The notes below the pieces were generated by a model. That model had not been told where the DNA came from and searched no databases. It was given only the letters and a program-made list of their open reading frames with translations. From contig JAFRSD010000048.1 of assembly GCA_017427775.1 (NCBI GenBank), positions 1 to 60,805 on the forward strand: a stretch of DNA of 60,805 bases, in the 5' to 3' direction. A program made the translations under genes and the position numbers. Within the stretch, counting starts at the first letter, position 1; the number at the start of each line of letters is the position of its first letter. This stretch comes from Lachnospiraceae bacterium (GTDB taxonomy: Bacteria; Bacillota; Clostridia; Lachnospirales; Lachnospiraceae). Below are positions 43,942-52,090 of this stretch, in pieces.

Positions 43942-44466
43942 ATGGAAATTGAGAAGAAATTCCTGCTGTCAGGGCTTCCGGAGTATTATGACCGTTATGA
44001 AAAACTGGAGATGGAGCAGGGCTACCTGATCACCCACGGCTGTACGCTTCGCATACGCCGTGCCAATGACAGCTGTTACCTTACCTTAAAGCAGAAAGAC
44101 CCTTCGCAGGCGGTCGCCGGGATCATCATTAACGAAGAGTTTGAGACCGAGATTCCGCGGGCGTCCTACGAGGCTCTGAGACAGCTCGTGAAAGGCGGAT
44201 TTATCAGTAAAACACGTACGTTGATCCCTTACCTCGGCCATACGATCGAAGTGGACGAGTTCCATGAAGACCTGGAGGGATTGATCTTTGCAGAGATTGA
44301 GTATACCGACGCCGAGGATGCCCTGAAGCTTCCGATTCCGACCTGGTTCTCTAAGGACGTATCGAACGACCGCCGGTTCCGGAATACCCATCTTTTAGAG
44401 ATGGACGAAGACGAGATTGCAGCGCTTTTAGAGGAAATCGGGAAGTTTGCATTGGTAATAAATTAG
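43942..44466 (+). CDS. CYTH domain protein (triphosphate tunnel metalloenzyme)
   Basis: 174 residues. N-terminal ExExK signature EIEKKFLL, basic tunnel residues CTLRIRR and CYLTLKQK, then EVDEFHEDLEGLIFAEIEY, the acidic metal-binding strands of the CYTH fold. Members hydrolyse thiamine triphosphate, inorganic triphosphate or nucleoside triphosphates; which one is not readable. An SD-like GAAGGA lies at 43930-43935. The AT-rich exporter cassette follows with only 19 bases between, and may be read from the same transcript. Confidence 0.88.
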   Translation: MEIEKKFLLSGLPEYYDRYEKLEMEQGYLITHGCTLRIRRANDSCYLTLKQKDPSQAVAGIIINEEFETEIPRASYEALRQLVKGGFISKTRTLIPYLGHTIEVDEFHEDLEGLIFAEIEYTDAEDALKLPIPTWFSKDVSNDRRFRNTHLLEMDEDEIAALLEEIGKFALVIN

Positions 44467-44485
44467 AAATTTTTTGGAGACAACA

Positions 44486-45004
44486 ATGAGCGGAAAAATG
44501 AAGAGAAAGAAGTGGTTTCGGATAGCAACATATGTTGCGTTAATTCTTTGTGCAGTTTTCGTTATTTATGTTATTGTACATTTTATTTGTTCTGAAACTA
44601 CAATGGGGCCTTTTTTGCGAGGAGAAAAGAAGGGCAAATGGTTTGTGACCGAAGAGGATGGCTATACGATTACAGCTAAACGGTTTAAGCTGTTCCGCTT
44701 TTATGGGGAGGTACATGTCGAAAAAACAGGCAGCAACAGGGTCGTTCTTGGAACGGATCAGAAACCTACATGTTGCTTGTTTGCCTGGAGGTTTATGTCT
44801 TCCACGGATTATGGGTTGATGATTACAACTGTTCCGGAAGGACAGGGAATAGTTGCTTATTTGATAAGGCTTTCTGAAGAGGGAGAGTATATTTCCGAGG
44901 GTATTCTTTCGATTGAAGAGGAAACATTCGTTAAATCTTTTCTTGAGGAAAATAAGCAGGATGTATTAGCGTTAATCCGGAAATACAAAGCTATCGGAGG
45001 ATGA
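44486..45004 (+). CDS. Membrane-anchored protein of unknown function, first gene of the AT-rich exporter cassette
   Basis: 172 residues from the ATG 5 bases after TTGGAGA; an in-frame TTG at 44474 would overlap that RBS. A basic N-terminus (KMKRKKWFR) is followed by one membrane helix (about 12-34, ATYVALILCAVFVIYVIVHF) and a roughly 135-residue outer or periplasm-side domain, strand-rich, without recognised motifs. Codon use is AT-rich (TTA, ATA, AGA frequent), unlike the genes on either side. It is neither lactococcin-like nor a double-glycine leader peptide. It may be an immunity or accessory protein for the exporter genes that follow. Confidence 0.65.
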   Translation: MSGKMKRKKWFRIATYVALILCAVFVIYVIVHFICSETTMGPFLRGEKKGKWFVTEEDGYTITAKRFKLFRFYGEVHVEKTGSNRVVLGTDQKPTCCLFAWRFMSSTDYGLMITTVPEGQGIVAYLIRLSEEGEYISEGILSIEEETFVKSFLEENKQDVLALIRKYKAIGG

Positions 45005-45008
45005 TTTC

Positions 45009-46961
45009 TTGAAGGCGGCCAGATTTGTTATTCTATTTTTGGGAATATGTATCATTTTTATCTTTTGTGGCGAGGAAAGCCATTACTATGCCTACGGATT
45101 CTTAGAAGAGAATCCGTTTTTCTTAGTTGATTCGAAAAACAGGGAAATGTATAGTGACGGGTTTTCTCAGCAACTGATGGATATGGCAAAGGAATACAAT
45201 GTCGGACTATTCGCGGAAACGGAGATCACCGGAGATGATGGTCTGATTGAATTGCATGTTTATTTCAACTCGTTTTTAACAGATGAACTGAAGCATAAAA
45301 AACTGTATAGAGAGGGCAAATGGAATTCAATTCTTTCCGATCCCGTAAGAGTCATTATTCATGATTTCTCTGCATTTAATAAAGGCAAAACAGAAATGCC
45401 GGATCGAATTTATATTGTAGGAGAGATTGAAACAGCAAGAATTATCAGGGCAAGAATTGTTGATGAGTATAATGCGTCTGATGTCGGAATGGGGTCTTTT
45501 CCTGTTGAAACGGATATTATTGTTTTCTTGTGGATCGTTGTCGGATTGGTATTCTTATTTCTGACATTAATTGATGTTGTAATCTCCCGAAAGAGGGGAT
45601 TGATCAGAGCAGTTATAGGCGGCGGGCGTTATCGCCATTTCCTGAACGGTGCAGCGGTAGATGTTTTAGGCGCTGTGTGTTCATTTCTTGTCGCCAGGCT
45701 TTTAGTAGGACACTTTTATATTTTGTACAATAATGGGATTCATTATTGCTTTCTTGTCGCATTGCTGATATTATGTAACTTTTTACGGTTTGTATTTGGA
45801 AAGTGTGATGTAAAGAAAGCTCTTCGGCAAGTCCAAATCGATAAAAACACGTTGGTGGTGCTTTCCATTGTCAAGATAGTGATAACAGTGTGCAGTTTGT
45901 TTGTTATTGCCATTTTACTGAACGAAATCCATAAAACGGCAAATGTGAGGAAGACATTTACCTCGCTTGAGAAACTTGACGATTATTATTTCGTCAGTTG
46001 TATCGGAGATTCGGAAGAAGATGAAGAGGAGTATTTGCAATATACAGCAACTCTTTTTGAACAGAAGGTGGATAAATACCGGCCGTTGTATATTTCTGAA
46101 CGAGGATATGGAAGTATCGGAACAGGTGATTCACAGGTTGTTGAAGTGAGTTACCATGCCCGTGATATGTTGGAACTTACATCCGGATATAGGGAAGAGG
46201 ATTATGAAGCGGCTTATATAGTATTGATTCCGGACGGAGCCGAATGGGATGAAGATAGTTTGCAGGATGATGATTCGTTAAAGTCCGCATGTGGCAATGA
46301 ATCAAGAGTTATTCTGAGATATTCGGGTAACCATGAGATCGTATGCACTACAGGGGGAGAAGGAAGGCTTAATCTGACAATATGTGAGAATCCTATTGTA
46401 TTGCTTCGAAATCATAAGGAAACCGGGGAGTCTGTTGCAAGAGTGATGGCAGACTTCTCTGTGAGCGCAATGAAGGTAATGGTTCATTTGGAGTCGGAGC
46501 AGGATATTTCGGAATTACAAGCCTACAGCAATAAAACATATAATATAACTATGGGGAAAGTGATTGACCTTATGAAAGAACAAAAGCGCAAGCAGGATAC
46601 GCTCGTGATGTCGGAGGGTATTCTGTGTGCTTTGATTCTGTTATATAATGTGCTACTGTCTTGCCAATTGACTCAAGTGGATTATTTGGTGAACAAAAGG
46701 AAAAATGCCATCGGCTTTATTCTCGGCCTGACTGTGGCAGAACGATACCGGAAGACGATTATTCGCTATTCTGTTACAATGGCTTTAAGCCTGGCAGTAA
46801 CGATTATTCTGAGTGTGAAACTTCGGTTTTCGCTTATCGGATTGTTGATTCTGTTCGGTGTGGCTTTATATGCGGTTGATATTATGCTGTATTTGTTCCG
46901 CATGCGATATATGGAAAAGAAAGGCATTAAAAGTTCAATAGTCGGAGGCGTCTATGCTTGA
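45009..46961 (+). CDS. Bacteriocin-associated-type integral membrane protein (DUF1430-like)
   Basis: 650 residues starting at a TTG after GGAGGATGATT; no nearby ATG fits the RBS. Topology by eye: an N-terminal helix, an outer domain to about 165, four helices between about 168 and 310, a second outer domain (about 315-520), then three or four C-terminal helices. That two-part plan fits the integral membrane partner of small export ABC ATPases of the lactococcin 972 group. The overlap with the ATPase gene (8 bases) supports a functional pair. Composition is AT-rich, suggesting transfer. The family call is from architecture and context. Confidence 0.7.
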   Translation: MKAARFVILFLGICIIFIFCGEESHYYAYGFLEENPFFLVDSKNREMYSDGFSQQLMDMAKEYNVGLFAETEITGDDGLIELHVYFNSFLTDELKHKKLYREGKWNSILSDPVRVIIHDFSAFNKGKTEMPDRIYIVGEIETARIIRARIVDEYNASDVGMGSFPVETDIIVFLWIVVGLVFLFLTLIDVVISRKRGLIRAVIGGGRYRHFLNGAAVDVLGAVCSFLVARLLVGHFYILYNNGIHYCFLVALLILCNFLRFVFGKCDVKKALRQVQIDKNTLVVLSIVKIVITVCSLFVIAILLNEIHKTANVRKTFTSLEKLDDYYFVSCIGDSEEDEEEYLQYTATLFEQKVDKYRPLYISERGYGSIGTGDSQVVEVSYHARDMLELTSGYREEDYEAAYIVLIPDGAEWDEDSLQDDDSLKSACGNESRVILRYSGNHEIVCTTGGEGRLNLTICENPIVLLRNHKETGESVARVMADFSVSAMKVMVHLESEQDISELQAYSNKTYNITMGKVIDLMKEQKRKQDTLVMSEGILCALILLYNVLLSCQLTQVDYLVNKRKNAIGFILGLTVAERYRKTIIRYSVTMALSLAVTIILSVKLRFSLIGLLILFGVALYAVDIMLYLFRMRYMEKKGIKSSIVGGVYA

Positions 46962-47571
46962 GATAAAAAATTTGAATAAAAGCTTCGGAGAACGGGTGCT
47001 TTTTGAAGATTATAATCTAACGATCGGCGATGGAGAATTCGTAATCATTCTCGGAACAAGCGGTGCCGGGAAAACAACCTTGCTGAATATGATCGGAGGA
47101 TTGGAGGAGGTCACTTCCGGAACCATCAGATTTGATGATGTGGAAATAACCGGGAAGCGAAATGATAAGATTCTCTACGGTAAGACAATAGGCTTTTTAT
47201 TTCAAAGCTTCGGCCTTTTGGAAGAGGAGACGGTATATAAAAACCTTGCAATGGTTCCGAAACGTTATAGAAGTGATATCAGCATAGATGCAGCAATGGA
47301 GAAAACAGGAATTGCCGCTTTGCGCGACAGTAAGGTCTATCGACTTTCAGGCGGTGAGCAACAACGCGTGGCATTATGCAGACTGATGGTTAAGAAATGC
47401 AAGCTTATATTGGCAGATGAACCAACCGGAAATCTTGATGAGGCAAATGCGAAAAAAGTCATGTCTATATTGCGGGATATTTGTAAAGAGGGGCGTACGG
47501 TTTTGGTTGTAACTCATGATACGCGGTTGATAGAAGAAGGCGATCGTGTAGTTAAGCTTAATAGAGAGTAA
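46954..47571 (+). CDS. Export ABC transporter ATPase (bacteriocin-export type)
   Basis: 205 residues, a single ATPase domain with nothing extra: GTSGAGKTT (Walker A), FLFQSFGLLEEETVYKNL (Q loop), LSGGEQQRVAL (signature), [12 protein letters not shown] (Walker B) and VVTHD (switch His). The short length fits the putative bacteriocin export ATPase group. It overlaps the membrane partner by 8 bases. It ends the AT-rich cassette, followed by a hairpin terminator. Confidence 0.88.
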   Translation: MLEIKNLNKSFGERVLFEDYNLTIGDGEFVIILGTSGAGKTTLLNMIGGLEEVTSGTIRFDDVEITGKRNDKILYGKTIGFLFQSFGLLEEETVYKNLAMVPKRYRSDISIDAAMEKTGIAALRDSKVYRLSGGEQQRVALCRLMVKKCKLILADEPTGNLDEANAKKVMSILRDICKEGRTVLVVTHDTRLIEEGDRVVKLNRE

Positions 47572-47650
47572 AAGCGGAACTGCTATTGAATAGTCAAATT
47601 ACTGTTTCATGCGGTTATTATCTTCACATTTTCCGCAGAAAGAATAAAAT

Positions 47651-47690
47651 GCGTCGTTTGTGACAAAGCATGTCACAGACGGCGCTTTAC
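47651..47690 (+). terminator. Hairpin after the exporter cassette
   Basis: 15-base arms GCGTCGTTTGTGACA (47651-47665) and TGTCACAGACGGCGC (47671-47685), paired with G-T wobbles, followed by TTTACTGTTTA. Probable terminator with a weak T-run. Confidence 0.7.
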
Positions 47691-47713
47691 TGTTTATATG
47701 GAGGTCTGTTACT

Positions 47714-47728
47714 ATGGGTACCTATTAA
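47714..47728 (+). CDS. Possible 4-codon leader ORF (Met-Gly-Thr-Tyr)
   Basis: ATG GGT ACC TAT TAA has its own GGAGGT 8 bases upstream (47700-47705) and ends 22 bases before the next ATG, which has a second GGAGGT. It could couple or tune translation of the gene at 47751. It may be chance. Confidence 0.25.
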   Translation: MGTY

Positions 47729-47750
47729 CCTTTGGAGGTGAGTTGGGGAA

Positions 47751-48668
47751 ATGATAACAGCATTTTGGTCACCCGTAAGGAATGAATACATCAGCAGTCT
47801 CGGGGTATTGACTGCGATGACGGGGTGTAAGAACTTTCTCTGTAAAGTGGTCATGGCAGAGAATTACATAGGGCTGGATAATATCGGGCACTGTCTGTTC
47901 GGGAATGCCTACAGCCGGATGCGGCGCGAACATGACAGGTACCGTTCCGGGTATTACGAGCGGGGCGATACGTTTTTAAAATACCTGCGGAATCAGACGG
48001 GGATGACGATTTACCTGAACCGATCGCTTGAGATCGTGGAGGACCATCTGTATTACCTTCCGCTTAACCAATGTCTTCGAAGCGACATTTACGAATACAG
48101 CTTCGAGCGCGAATTCGCGGATATCGCGGAATACTGCAGCGCGCATTTTGATTTTCTGTTTCTGAACACGGCCAGTCAGGGCAATCTGAGTACGAAGACG
48201 ATTCTTTCGGTCTGTGATCTTGTTGTCGTATGTCTTCCCGCCGACGAGTGGTTTTTCAATACTCTTTTAGAGCGATATTCTTCGCTGTTATCCAAATCTA
48301 TACTCGTATTCTATGGGGATCCGGACTCCGGATTTCTCAGGCGCATGAAAAAGAAGCATTACAAATACCGGGACCGGATGTTTTATATCCCGATCACGGA
48401 CGAACTGAAGGAAGCGGTCCGGATCGGCCGTATTTCGGATTTCTTTTATGCGGAGCAGGACAGTCAGAAAGAAAGCAGCCGTAAGCTGCTGCAACAGATC
48501 GGATACCTTGCATTTTCCGTAATGAGAACGAAGAAGAACGAGGAAAAGCTCCGTTACGAAGACATGAGGGCGCTGTTTCTTTCAAGAAATACGGATCCGT
48601 ATACAAAACAATACAGCCTCCCGGTTGCGCAGGCTTGTGTTGCGGAGCGGGAGACTGTACATATGTAA
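47751..48668 (+). CDS. ParA/MinD-like protein lacking the Walker A loop
   Basis: 305 residues. The start MITAFWSPV is the one seen in Clostridial ParA-like ATPases, where a glycine-rich P-loop then follows. Here the sequence reads RNEYISSLGVLTAM, with no GKGG or GxxGKT. Later segments keep the fold pattern: FDFLFLNTAS (Walker B-like strand) and SVCDLVVVCLPADEW. ATP binding is therefore doubtful. It stands alone, with the exporter cassette upstream and the opposite-strand DegV gene downstream; no partner is recognised. The fold call rests on partial motifs. Confidence 0.55.
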   Translation: MITAFWSPVRNEYISSLGVLTAMTGCKNFLCKVVMAENYIGLDNIGHCLFGNAYSRMRREHDRYRSGYYERGDTFLKYLRNQTGMTIYLNRSLEIVEDHLYYLPLNQCLRSDIYEYSFEREFADIAEYCSAHFDFLFLNTASQGNLSTKTILSVCDLVVVCLPADEWFFNTLLERYSSLLSKSILVFYGDPDSGFLRRMKKKHYKYRDRMFYIPITDELKEAVRIGRISDFFYAEQDSQKESSRKLLQQIGYLAFSVMRTKKNEEKLRYEDMRALFLSRNTDPYTKQYSLPVAQACVAERETVHM

Positions 48669-48679
48669 CAGAAAGGATA

Positions 48680-49546
48680 TTATCGTTTTTCACCGAAGAA
48701 GAAAAGCGCGATGGTTCCGGGACCTGCATGGGAACCGATGACCGGACCGATGTCGCCGTACATGATATCGCTGATGCCGAAGCGCTTCGTTACGAGATCG
48801 CCGACGAATTTCGCGTCCTCAATGCTGTCCGCATGAGAGATGAATACGTGGTCGTTCTTGTAGCTGCCGACATTCTCCTCCATCTTGTCAACAAGTCCGG
48901 TGAGCGCCTTCTTACGGCCGCGGACGTTGTACAGAGAAACGAGATGTCCTTCGTCGTCGGTATGAAGCACCGGCTTTACATTCAGAAGTGTACCTACAAT
49001 AGCAGTCGTACGGCTGATACGTCCGCCGTTTTTCAGATATTTCAGATCGTCTACCGTAAAAATATGGCAGATATGAAGCTTATTCTCTTCAAGCCAGGTT
49101 ACGAGTTCGTCAAATCCGACGCCTTCATCGCGCTTACGGACAGCCGCGTCAACGAAGAAGCCCTGACCGAGGGAAGCGCAGAGCGAATCGACAACCGCGA
49201 TCTTACGGTCCGGATATTCGTCCTTCAGCATTCCGGCGGCGATCTGCGCGTTATTGCATGAACTGCTGAGGCCGGAGGAAAATGCGATGTGCAGTAAGTC
49301 CTTTCCCTGATCGAGTATGCTGCGGAACTTGGAAAGCAACGTGTCCAGGTTGCTGGCCATCGTCTTCGGAAGGGCGTTCGCGCGCATCCGGTCATAAAAT
49401 TCTTTTAAATCGACCGCTTCCTTTTCACCGAGGATCGTCACGCCGTCAAATGTGAATGTCAATGGGATGACTTCCACGTCATGGTTGGCGGTGTATTCGG
49501 CAGGAAGGTCGCTTGTGGATTCGGTTGAAATGACGTAATCAGACAT
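48680..49546 (-). CDS. DegV family fatty acid-binding protein
   Basis: 288 residues from the ATG preceded by GGAGGTTTTC; the 4 codons upstream overlap the RBS. The N-terminus YVISTESTSDLPAEY, SGLSSSCNNAQIA and FTVDDLKYLKNGGRIS are family hallmarks, and the end GPVIGSHAGPGTIALFF is complete. DegV proteins (FakB-like) bind a fatty acid and present it to the kinase FakA for phospholipid synthesis. No fakA is in the window. It is convergent with the ParA-like gene, with an 11-base gap. Confidence 0.93.
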   Translation of the reverse strand: MSDYVISTESTSDLPAEYTANHDVEVIPLTFTFDGVTILGEKEAVDLKEFYDRMRANALPKTMASNLDTLLSKFRSILDQGKDLLHIAFSSGLSSSCNNAQIAAGMLKDEYPDRKIAVVDSLCASLGQGFFVDAAVRKRDEGVGFDELVTWLEENKLHICHIFTVDDLKYLKNGGRISRTTAIVGTLLNVKPVLHTDDEGHLVSLYNVRGRKKALTGLVDKMEENVGSYKNDHVFISHADSIEDAKFVGDLVTKRFGISDIMYGDIGPVIGSHAGPGTIALFFFGEKR

Positions 49547-49626
49547 GAAAACCTCCAAAAGAAGAAATAATAAACTTCAAAGATAGACTTGCAATAACTT
49601 TGCATGTGGTTTTCAAAACCGTATAC

Positions 49627-49655
49627 ATAATAGCATATGATAACTAATTCTTCAA
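49627..49655 (-). promoter_or_regulatory. Promoter of the degV gene
   Basis: On the minus strand: TTGAAG (49655-49650), 17 bases, TATTAT (49632-49627). Confidence 0.7.
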
Positions 49656-49695
49656 GAAGTATTTTCATTTTAACCGTTATCTATGGATTTCCTTG

Positions 49696-49710
49696 CATTT
49701 TCCGAAAATA
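49696..49710. promoter_or_regulatory. CATTTTCCGAAAATA element ahead of secDF
   Basis: By eye 12 of 15 positions match the CodY consensus AATTTTCWGAAAATT. It lies 4 bases before the -35 box of secDF and belongs to the recurring CATTTTCC family in this window. Confidence 0.45.
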
Positions 49711-49714
49711 ATTC

Positions 49715-49743
49715 TTTTCACATAGGGCTTTCTGTGATATAAT
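49715..49743 (+). promoter_or_regulatory. Promoter of secDF
   Basis: TTTTCA at 49715-49720, 17-base spacer, TATAAT at 49738-49743. Confidence 0.75.
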
Positions 49744-49807
49744 GCTTGTCAGTCAGTGCATTTTTATGACTGTCATGAGATGCACATGTTAAGAGAGGGA
49801 TGTGAAC

Positions 49808-52063
49808 ATGAAAGCAAGTAGTTCGAAAAAGCACGGATTCCTCGGCCTCGCGGCAATTGTTTTGCTGCTTGCCGGCCTTGGCGTCTGGATGTACTTCAGC
49901 TTAAATTACGAGATTGGTTTCAGTCCGAGAAACATCAAGAGAGGTCTCGATTTAAGCGGAGGCGTCAGCATCACTTATGAAGCCGTGGACAAGACGGATA
50001 CCACGGAACAGCAGATGAAAGACGCTCTTTCGAAATTCCAGCAGAGAGCGGAAGCGTTCTCTACGGAGAGTAACGTTTATTTGGAAGGTAACTACCGTAT
50101 TAACGTAGATATCCCCGGAGCCAAGAACGCACAGGAAGTTCTTGAGTCGCTCGGTTCCGCAGGAACAATCTATTTCATCTATGCGGTTGATAAGAAAGGC
50201 ACGACCAACGTGACCACCGACAGTGAAGGTCATTATGTTCTTGCCAGAGATCTGAAAGACATCATCGCGGACGGCGATGCCCCGGTTGACGGAAGCATGG
50301 TTGCCCGTGCGGTTGGCGAAACGATCAAGACCGAGAGCGGAAGCCTCAGTAACATCGTATCGCTTGAGTTTAACACGACCGGTGCAGGCGCATTTGCCGA
50401 TGCAACCGCTTGGTGCGCTACGCAGAGCGGTATGGCGAACTGCCTCGCGATTGTTTATGACAATGCGATCGTTAGCTGCCCGATGGTTCGTTCCGCGATC
50501 ACCGCAGGTAAGGCACAGATCGAAGGTATGGATAACCTTGAGGAAGCACAGAGACTTGCAACCTTTATCCGTATCGGTGCGCTTCCCGTTGAGATGACGC
50601 CTATCCGTTCCAATATCGTAGGCGCAACGCTCGGCAGCAGAGCACTTGAGACCAGCTTGTTCGCAGGCCTGATCGGATTTGCTCTGGTTTGCCTGTTCAT
50701 GATCATCATTTATCGTCTTCCCGGTTTTGCGGCAACGCTCAGCCTGATTTTCTATCTCGGCATCATGATCGTTCTGCTGCTTGCATTTGACGTAACGCTG
50801 ACCCTGCCCGGTATCGCAGGTATCATCCTTTCCGTCGGTATGGCGGTAGACGCGAACGTCATCATCTTCACGCGTATCCGTGAAGAGCTTGCCACCGGAA
50901 AGACCGTTCGTTCTTCGATCCAGCTCGGTTTCAGTAAGGCTACATCCGCGATCGTCGACGGTAACGTTACGACCCTTATCGCGGCTCTGGTGCTTTACTT
51001 CCTCGGTTCCGGCGTGATCAAGGGCTTTGCCATCACGCTTGGTATCGGTATTGTCGTATCCATGTTCAGCGGACTGGTTGTTACCCGTCTTATCCTGAAC
51101 TGCTATTATAACCTCGGCGCAACGAATGTTGGTCTTTACGGTGTTGCAAAGAAGACGCGCACGCTTCGTGTTGTGGAGAACTGGGTTAAGTACTGTGTTC
51201 TTTCCGGCGCAATGATCATCGTTTGCTTCGTAATGCTTTTCGTAAACAAGGACAAGCTCGGCAACATCTTAAATTACGGTCTTGATTTCGTCGGCGGTTC
51301 CTCGGTTCAGGTAACCTTCGAGAACTCCGTACCGGAGCGCAGCGAAGTGGAGATGCTCGTACAGACGACCATCAGCGAGACCTGTTCCGTTTCCGAAGTA
51401 AAGGGCGAGAATGCCATCATCATTAAGACGAAGGCATTCCTTGAGGACGAAGGAAAGCTGAATGACCTGAAGAAGGCGTTCGTAGACAAATACGGCGTAT
51501 CCGAGAACGATATCACGACCGAGACCATCAGCGGAAGCATTTCCGACGAGATGAAGAGCGATGCGGTGAAGGCCGTTGTGATCGCCACCATCTGCATGTT
51601 GCTTTATATCTGGATCCGTTTCCGGAACCTTGCATTTGCCTCCAGTGCGGTACTTGCCCTGGTACATGACGTTCTCGTCGTGCTCGGCGTATATGCGCTG
51701 TTCCGTATTACCGTGGATACCTCGTTCATCGCTTGTATGCTTACCCTTGTGGGTTACAGTATCAACGCGACGATCGTTATTTTCGACCGTATCCGTGAGA
51801 ACCTCGGCACGATGGGCAAGAAGGATTCCCTGAAGGATGTTGTAAACCGCAGTATTTCCGAAACGTTTACGAGAAGTATCAATACTTCCTTTACAACGCT
51901 CATTACGGTTGTTGTTCTGATCATCCTCGGCGTTGAGTCGATCAGAATCTTTGCGATCCCGCTTGCGGTAGGTCTTGTTTGCGGTACGTATTCATCCATT
52001 TGCATTACCGGTTCCCTCTGGTATTTCTTTAAGACGAAGGTAGCAAATAAGAAGAAGGCGTGA
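49808..52063 (+). CDS. secDF: Protein translocase subunit SecDF (fused)
   Basis: 751 residues from the ATG 8 bases after GAGAGGGA; an in-frame GTG at 49802 is less well spaced. SecD half: first helix, GLDLSGGVSITYEA, an outer domain, and helices with VGMAVDANVIIFTRIREEL. SecF half from about residue 460: NYGLDFVGGSSVQVTFE, then VGYSINATIVIFDRIRENLG. About 12 helices in total. It uses the proton-motive force to complete Sec-dependent export. Single-chain SecDF is common in Firmicutes. It has its own promoter and lies well away from its partner gene yajC. Confidence 0.96.
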   Translation: MKASSSKKHGFLGLAAIVLLLAGLGVWMYFSLNYEIGFSPRNIKRGLDLSGGVSITYEAVDKTDTTEQQMKDALSKFQQRAEAFSTESNVYLEGNYRINVDIPGAKNAQEVLESLGSAGTIYFIYAVDKKGTTNVTTDSEGHYVLARDLKDIIADGDAPVDGSMVARAVGETIKTESGSLSNIVSLEFNTTGAGAFADATAWCATQSGMANCLAIVYDNAIVSCPMVRSAITAGKAQIEGMDNLEEAQRLATFIRIGALPVEMTPIRSNIVGATLGSRALETSLFAGLIGFALVCLFMIIIYRLPGFAATLSLIFYLGIMIVLLLAFDVTLTLPGIAGIILSVGMAVDANVIIFTRIREELATGKTVRSSIQLGFSKATSAIVDGNVTTLIAALVLYFLGSGVIKGFAITLGIGIVVSMFSGLVVTRLILNCYYNLGATNVGLYGVAKKTRTLRVVENWVKYCVLSGAMIIVCFVMLFVNKDKLGNILNYGLDFVGGSSVQVTFENSVPERSEVEMLVQTTISETCSVSEVKGENAIIIKTKAFLEDEGKLNDLKKAFVDKYGVSENDITTETISGSISDEMKSDAVKAVVIATICMLLYIWIRFRNLAFASSAVLALVHDVLVVLGVYALFRITVDTSFIACMLTLVGYSINATIVIFDRIRENLGTMGKKDSLKDVVNRSISETFTRSINTSFTTLITVVVLIILGVESIRIFAIPLAVGLVCGTYSSICITGSLWYFFKTKVANKKKA

Positions 52064-52090
52064 TCCGCGGATCGCGATTCGGAATAAGGA

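Noticed and set aside
44486-45004. Lactococcin 972-type bacteriocin precursor
   Set aside because: The protein has an uncleaved-looking anchor helix and none of the lactococcin 972 features; a bacteriocin call would be unsupported.
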